Shown: piece after piece, positions 58,615-64,000 of the stretch
How positions within the stretch are numbered: the first letter of the stretch is position 1
How the letters are laid out: each line of letters opens with the position of its first letter
Source of the DNA: Halicephalobus mephisto
Lineage: Eukaryota > Nematoda > Chromadorea > Rhabditida > Panagrolaimidae
NCBI GenBank assembly: GCA_009193035.1
Contig: SWDT01000028.1
Location: forward strand, 62,001 to 126,000
Direction of reading: 5' to 3'
DNA: 64,000 nt
Notes under the pieces: generated by a model
Told to the model about the DNA's origin: nothing
Seen by the model: the letters and a program-made list of their open reading frames with translations, nothing else
Databases searched by the model: none
Made by a program: the position numbers and the translations under genes

Positions 58615-58742
58615 TAAGTTGGAAAATAATCATCGTTGAGACCGAGAAATCCAAGAACATGAAGATTAACATCTCCTGAACAAGAATCACTTTCAAGACC
58701 TAACATCTCATAGTAAAATGTAAAAGAAGATCCTGAATCCCT
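58615..58742 (-). pseudogene. Orphan exon-like fragment (Cys-containing)
   Basis: On the minus strand about 43 codons read ..SSFTFYYEMLGLESDSCS.. and ..VLGFLGLNDDYFPTYC, followed by ttact|gtaaaaag, which resembles a splice donor. The composition is that of a secreted-protein exon in the midst of AT-rich DNA. It abuts the palindromic element starting near 58743. No family recognised. Confidence 0.3.
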
Positions 58743-59172
58743 ACACACAAAATACCGTAATTTTTAACACAGTAATAAGTAAAAATCATCATTATTAAGT
58801 TGCAATTTTCGTCACAAATATCAAATATTCATGAAAAATATCACAATTGTGTTAAATTTTTATCACATTTCGCAATTGTTACAAGACTAAAAGTTATGCT
58901 TTTTTGTGTGAATTTAATACAATTGTAGATTGAATCTAATATATCTCATAAGTCGGAGTCGTTTTAACATATCCATATATCATATACAATCCACTGATAT
59001 CTACACACAAAGAAGCGTAACTTTTAGTTCAGTAAAAAATACCAATCGTCACTATTATGTTTCAATCTTCATCACAAATGTTAAATATTTATGAAAAATA
59101 TCCCAATTGTGTTAAATTTTTATCACATTTCGCAATTGTTACAGAACTAAAAGTCGCATTTTTTGTGCAGTT
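58743..59172. mobile_element. Palindromic element pair with linker
   Basis: Two members (about 58743-58905 and 58985-59172) of the aaaagcgtaactttt family flank the linker cggagtcgttttaacatatc. Same architecture as at 602-1006, 3394-3792 and 36868-37265. Confidence 0.65.
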
Positions 59173-59499
59173 GGATCTGAGATACTTTGCTATTTACCGC
59201 TTTTTGTGTACCTTGTAACTTTACTCTAAGTACTGTGTTTAAAAAATTACTCTCTGATTGAGTGTACTTTCCTACCCGAGGACCTAAGAATCACGATCGC
59301 TGAAACTCTGTCGACATAGCCGAAAATAACGTTAGTGACAGGATCAGCGGATGACTCATCAACGAAGAAGAAATAAACAGACCTCTACGCTTCACGATTA
59401 ACGTGTTTGATTTATATTTTGTTTTTACCGTAATTATGTAATACTTTTGAATAATCTAAATGTATTATGATTTATATTTGTTTTATCGTGGTTTTTATA

Positions 59500-59710
59500 T
59501 TTATTGTAATTTTTATATTCATTGTGATTTTTATATTCATTGTGGTTTTTATATTCATTGTGGTTTTTATATTTGTTATAATTTTTATATTCATTGTGAT
59601 TTTTATATTTACTGTAATTTTTATATTTATTATGATTTTTATATTTATTGTGATTTTTATGTTCATTGTGGTTTTTATATTTATTATGATTTTTTATATT
59701 TATCGCTTTC
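59500..59710. repeat. 18-bp minisatellite (tttttatattcattgtga)
   Basis: About twelve copies of an 18-bp unit with ttcattgtgg / ttyattatga variation. Because the unit is a multiple of three, long ORFs arise on both strands (a six-residue Lys-Asn-His-Asn repeat on minus). That is no evidence for a gene. Confidence 0.9.
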
Positions 59711-59722
59711 TTGTATTTTTTT

Positions 59723-59744
59723 GGATTAATTATCCAAGTTTGAG
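59723..59744 (+). other. SL1-like 22-mer
   Basis: The 22 bases ggattaattatccaag..gag match the nematode SL1 spliced leader at 20 of 22 positions (differences at positions 3 and 11). The next bases are aaacc, not the gt donor of a real SL RNA gene, and no Sm site or SL RNA stem follows. It may be the 5' end of a retrocopied trans-spliced mRNA, or a coincidence. Confidence 0.35.
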
Positions 59745-61419
59745 AAACCAACAAAGAACCTACGCAAATCAGTAGTAAGAAGTTTTACTACGTTTAAATT
59801 CGAAGAATTTCAATGTTTATTAAAAATTGTGAAAAATTAATTTGCAAAATTCTGTTTTTAGAAAGACTGTCTTTTGAAAAATATTTTTTATTTTTTTAAT
59901 TTAAAAATTCATCAAAATTCGAATTTTTTGAATAATCTAAGCTAATGAAGATGAAAACACAAATTATTTTTTATTTGAAAAAAACCGTGACTAACTTTTG
60001 AAAAAATAAAAATTAATTTTCACCTGTTTGAAATAAAAACACAAAAGTCGAAAATTAATTTAGAAAAAACTTCCTCCATTAAATTTTATTCGAAACACAA
60101 ATCTTGACGTTGTAAATTTCGATTTGTAGGTGTAAATTAAAAAACGAAAAAATTTATAAAAAAATTTTAATTTTTTAAAAATTCATAAACTTTAAAATTT
60201 TTAAAAATACAAAAAATTTTCAATAATTCATAAATTAAAATTTTTTAAAAAATAAATAAATAAAAAAATTCAAAAAAACAAAAAAATAAAATTCAATTTT
60301 TTTAGAAAAACAAGTTTAAGATTTCGTTCCGAGAACAGAAAGTTGACAATAATAATTTTCTTCGTGTCAGAACCCATTAATAAGAAAAATAAAAAATATC
60401 AAAACTTAAACCTCCTACAAAATAAGTGTCAAATTTTCGATTTAAAAATATACTTAAAAATAATATTGAATTTTACTGTCAAAATTCAACTGTACAAAAA
60501 ATTTAAAATTTAAACTTCTTGCAAAAATTCAAATATATTTTTAAAATGAAAATTTTACTTTATTTAAAAATAATATTGAATTTTACTGTCAAAATTCAAT
60601 TGTACAAAAAATTAAAAATCAAAATTTAAACTTCTTGGAAAAACTTAAAATCAAATTTTCGTTTTAAAAATAAACGCAACTAAAAATAATACTGAATTTT
60701 ACTGTCGAAATTCAATTATATAAAAAATTAAAAACCAAAATTTAAACTTCCTGCAAAAAATTAAACACATTTTTAAAATGAAAATTTTAATTTATTTAAA
60801 AATAATACCAAATTTTACTTTCGAAATTCAATTATATAAAAAATTAAAAATCAAAATTTAAACATCTTGCAAAAATTCAAATTTATTTTTAAAATAAACA
60901 TTTTAATTTAATTTAAAAATAACATCAAATTTTACTTTCGAAATTCAATTGTACAAAAAATCTAAAATCAAAATTTAAATATTTTACAAAAACTTCGTTT
61001 CAAGAACATTCCAACTAAGAACAATGTCAAGTTTTCGTGTCAGGATTCATCCGTAAAATTAATTTCAAAAACAGTGAATTTAGAAAAATTAAAAATCAAA
61101 CTTTTCAAGAAAATTTAACATCAAAATTTCGTTTCAAAAATTTACCGTCCACCGTAATTTTATGTTTTCGTGTCAGAACCCCAAAAATTCAAACAATTGT
61201 TTTTTTGATTTTTCCAGAATCCAATGTTCCCTCCTTCAGAATTCATTTTTACTTTACTTCTGTCTTCCCTTTGAAAACTTCATCCCAAAACTACCCATAG
61301 TCGAAAACAATCGATAATACGGAAACAAGTCTCTACTGATAAATAGGAAACGAAGTCATTTCGCCTTTGCAGACTAGTAAAGGTATCTTTCACCCAAAAT
61401 TGCAACCATTATATTACAG

Positions 61420-63044
61420 TTAGCTCAGAAGGGAATCCTCATTGAGGATCCTGTCTATGGCCGCATGGATTACGTCAGGACAGCTGACGAAACAAGTCCT
61501 AGTTTCGTCCGGGATCAGTTCGCGAACACGGTTCTTTAGGTCTTCTTTCATCGTCACAAAAATCGACATAGATTCCTGAAAAATACACTTCGTAAATACA
61601 AAAACTTAAAAAAACAAAATTTACTTTTGGATTTTTTCCAACTGCGTATTTGACCATCGGCAAATCGCTCGCGGTGTCTCCGCAGATCAGCACTTTCCCT
61701 GGGGGGTCTAGGGTGTCTCCCATGGTGTCCACAACCCTAGCAACTCCGTCAGCCTTGTTCCAGACCGTTCCGTCGTTGTGGACTACGACTTCGACCTCGA
61801 GTTCCGTCGACGGATCAAAGTGAAGAATCTGAAGTTCTCCATATATCGAAAACAAAAATTTCACGCAAAAATGAACCAACTTGTTCGTTAGGATCGACTC
61901 TGTGCATTCTTTCTTTAATTTGGTCCTGGTACTTCGTGGAAAGCTCGGGATGGACATGGTGGCACACGGTCTGGACCCCCAGGGTCAATCTGTCCACTTT
62001 CCACTGGACTCCACTTCCAACAAGATCGAATTGACAGTATTCAGAATCTGAGAGTAATTTTTGCATCTGGAGAGGAAATTTGACATGAAAAAACTCAAAA
62101 AATAAAAACTAACCTCATCGTTGAACCGATTCAAAGCGTCGGTTCCTTCGTACGGAATGTCGTGATCGTGGACTAGTCTGTGGCCTTTGAGCCACCATTC
62201 TCTACCCCAGGATCCGCTGAATAGAATAGGTCCATCTATGGGCAGAGCCGTCAGATCGAGGATGCCCGGGCCCCTTAGGGGACCTGCAGTCAAAACCGCG
62301 GTTAACCTTGTGAATTGTTGAGCGAATTTCGCCATTCCGATAGCACTATATATCGGCTGAAGATTAGTAGCATATTGTGAGCAATAATCCTTCATTGTTC
62401 CGTCCCAATCTGTCACCATGATCGGTTTCTTGTTCGATTCCTTGGCGGGTTTCACAAATGACCTCAGGAAATCCGTGCAGTTGTCCAATTCTTTGAAAAA
62501 CGCCTCAGGCGAAATGGGATGATAAGGGGCTAGGATTTCAGAGAGCTTTATGAATTTCCTTGCTTCCATGAGAGAACCCAAATTAAGCTCCGTTTTTTTT
62601 TGATTGAGCTGTTCGAAATAAGCTATGTCCTTCTGAAGTCCAGAAATCTCGTCCTTCAAGTTAATCATGAATCTTCTGGTTTCATTCACGAGCATTTCCC
62701 GCTGATATGCAATGGTGTGCTGATCCGTGAGCTGCTGCAGAGTCCTCTTCAAGTCCTCCAGGAGCGTCAAGTCGATCTCAGCGTCGGCCAACGCGAGAGA
62801 AACGATTTTTCTTCTGATTTCTTGAGTCTGAAAAATAATTTTCATATATGAAAACTAAGCGAAACTTACATTGTACATGAATTTTTTGAACATATCAACG
62901 GATTCTGGAACATAGTCCACGTCAGTGACCACTAAAATCAAAAAATAAAAAAATTTAAAAATAATTCTTACCAGTGTTGTTAGTTTGAGCATCGTCTTCA
63001 ACAACCCCGTTTTCAGAAGGCTGTGTTGATGTCATTACGGTCAT
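61420..63044 (-). CDS. gob-1: Trehalose-6-phosphate phosphatase (GOB-1 type)
   Basis: Six exons on the minus strand: 63044-62972, 62931-62870, 62827-62114, 62066-61881, 61828-61625, 61575-61420, 464 residues, the length of the nematode enzyme. An N-terminal helical region (about 45-140, ..LTLLEDLKRTLQQL.. and ..LKDEISGLQKDIAYFEQL..) precedes a HAD phosphatase domain. Motif I is DWDGT with nucleophile and acid Asp near 185/187. LFSGSWGREWW and PYEGTDALNRF follow, and motif IV is CGDTASDLPMV. It cleaves trehalose-6-phosphate to trehalose and phosphate; in C. elegans loss of GOB-1 blocks the gut through toxic substrate build-up. Two in-frame ATGs (63044, 63035) are possible starts. It is head to head with the RRM gene. 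Confidence 0.93.
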
Positions 63045-63474
63045 TTCCAAGTAAAATTAAAGGAAAATGTTTTGTTTGTCTGGTTTGCGATCGATCAAAG
63101 TTCTGCCAGAAACAAACCCAGTCCAAATAACGATCAAACATGCACAAGCACGTGAGCAGCACACGCTTCTTTTGTTACTGATCCCCGTTCTGTTTTGTTA
63201 TATTCATAAATAAAATAAGTATTATGAAATATATAAATCGATTTACAATTTTTTGATCGATATATCGATTGGAGTCTTTCGAGAACAGAGAAGACAAAAA
63301 AATAGTCCCAAGCCAAAAGCTGAAAAGGAAAAACTGGCTTCGCGTCATATGGATAATGGTCTCGAGACGAAAACAGACGCGCGTTCAGACAAAATTAATT
63401 TCAAATCTTGGAAAAATTCAAATTTTGTTTTTTATCTTTTCCGTTAAATATTTATTTAATTTTTGTTTATTGTC
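63045..63474. promoter_or_regulatory. Bidirectional promoter between gob-1 and the RRM gene
   Basis: The 430 bp between divergent start codons contains two cgatcaaa blocks (63090, 63131), a cacgtgagcagcacacg E-box-like stretch (63150) and tcgatatatcgattgg (63255-63270), a palindrome. No TATA box is clear. Small ORFs here are not credible. Confidence 0.4.
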
Positions 63475-64000
63475 ATGACGGATGCAAATGAACGAACGGT
63501 TTTCCTTGGAAACCTGCCTGACGAAATCACAAAAGATGTCCTCGAGGAGATATTTATCCAGGTAACTTTGGCTTGCGAAATTCCCTAATTTTACTTACAA
63601 AGCCTTTCAGATGGGACCTCTGTATAATGTAAATGTCGTGAACAACCCGAACAGTAAGTTCGGATTTGTTGAATTCGTCGATGAAGCCAGTGTGATTTAT
63701 GCCTGTAAGATGATGCAGGGATTAAAGCTATATGGAAAATTTGTGACTGTGAAGCCAAGGAGCAAGACTGCAAAGGTGATTCATTTTATCCGATTTTGAT
63801 ATATGAACTTGATTTTTAGGATCGCGAATGGATGGAATACCAACGGAGACACCCGAATCGAAACGGTAACGTGGATTACAGTAGATCAGCTCCTTATGAC
63901 AGGAGTTACCATCAGAATCAACGAAACCACTATGACGATACTCCGATCCATATTCCTGGCCGTTATGGCGCTGGAAATCGGACATTCCACAACAGAAACA
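63475..64000 (+). CDS. RNA-binding protein with one RRM, RBM7-like (partial, runs off the window)
   Basis: Exons 63475-63561, 63611-63775 and 63820 to the window edge (continuing). The N-terminal RRM has RNP2 VFLGNL at residues 9-14, RNP1 KFGFVEFV at 45-52, then GLKLYGKFVTVKPRS. The layout and the 'LYG' ending resemble RBM7 of the NEXT exosome-targeting complex. After the RRM the protein turns Arg/Asn/Tyr/His-rich (REWMEYQRRHPNRNG, YHQNQRNHYDD), as expected for a disordered tail. It would act in nuclear RNA processing or decay. Intron 2 contains tttgatatatgaacttg. The C-terminus is not seen. Confidence 0.85.

Larger units (their letters stand above)
47640..61419. other. 14-kb gene desert rich in repeats
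   Basis: No convincing protein gene. It contains satellite-like arrays (48120-49450, 56715-58160), palindromic families (50130-50560, 53540-54275, 58743-59172), an inverted-repeat pair (52974-53246 with 54620-54881), a LINE 3' relic, a tRNA-derived element, an SL1-like sequence and long A/T-only tracts (49640-50080, 51780-51960, 55690-56640, 59800-61000). ORFs at 47642-48056, 51133-51363 and 61037-61300 show no motif. The segments 50560-51780 and 52370-52960 hold nothing I recognise. Confidence 0.6.

Noticed and set aside
59434..59775. ORFs on both strands over 59434-59775 that look like Lys-Asn-His or Phe-Ile repeat proteins
   Set aside because: They come from an 18-bp tandem repeat, whose multiple-of-three unit keeps every stop-free frame open.
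59723..59830. Functional SL RNA gene
   Set aside because: The gt splice donor after the leader, the Sm site and the SL RNA stem-loops are all missing.
1..64000. CRISPR arrays, bacterial operons, riboswitches or plasmid features
   Set aside because: Spliceosomal introns throughout, no ribosome-binding-site logic, and tandem repeats lack spacer structure, so the DNA is eukaryotic nuclear.

Overview
The window is nuclear DNA of a nematode, most likely a rhabditid (clade V) relative of Caenorhabditis. The signs are many introns of 31-60 bp ending in TTTCAG or TTTTAG, an HNF4-type nuclear receptor, secreted C-type lectin genes, a class-2 lipase of the worm lips type, and a trehalose-6-phosphate phosphatase of the nematode GOB-1 type. 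One start codon also sits a few bases after a bare 3' splice site, as in SL trans-spliced mRNAs. Intergenic DNA is very AT-rich and full of palindromic elements and minisatellites. I cannot name the species.

Layout. 1-9.8 kb has no convincing gene: AT-rich DNA, palindromic elements, two ~155-bp tandem arrays and one exon-like relic. 9.8-15.3 kb is a five-exon nuclear hormone receptor, bracketed by two inverted copies of a ~0.5 kb repeat. 16.2-16.7 kb is a small Ser/Asn-rich gene. 17.2-17.9 kb (minus) is a dead copy of the lectin/vWA gene found intact at 43.6 kb. 19.5-24.1 kb holds two fused tandem HSP70-like genes with a novel N-terminal region, both with frameshifts. 24.4-33.6 kb is a large imperfect palindrome: two paralogous four-TM genes point outward, two nearly identical small membrane-protein genes lie inside them, and the spacer carries an SLC17-type MFS transporter. 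33.9-36.6 kb has two tandem C-type lectins. 37.5-39.7 kb is a mitochondrial short/branched-chain acyl-CoA dehydrogenase. 39.8-43.3 kb (minus) is a six-exon, 1062-residue repeat-rich protein with possible LOTUS-like folds. 43.6-45.3 kb is a lectin with two vWA-like domains. 46.2-47.4 kb (minus) is a secreted lipase. 47.6-61.4 kb is a 14-kb gene desert with satellites, foldback elements, a LINE 3' relic, a tRNA-derived element and an SL1-like sequence. 61.4-63.0 kb (minus) is gob-1, head to head with an RBM7-like RRM gene that runs off the right edge.

Gene models were built by hand. In each, every splice junction keeps the reading frame and the total coding length divides by three. Functional themes: secreted gut/defence proteins (lectins, lipase) with TATA boxes and GATA-type sites upstream; mitochondrial fatty and branched-chain acid oxidation; trehalose metabolism; organic-anion transport; transcription and RNA control. 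The points most worth attention are the palindrome with its steep divergence gradient, the 1062-residue gene, the HSP70-like pair, the decoy splice-acceptor array in the receptor gene, and a recurrent ATATATG-core motif in introns.
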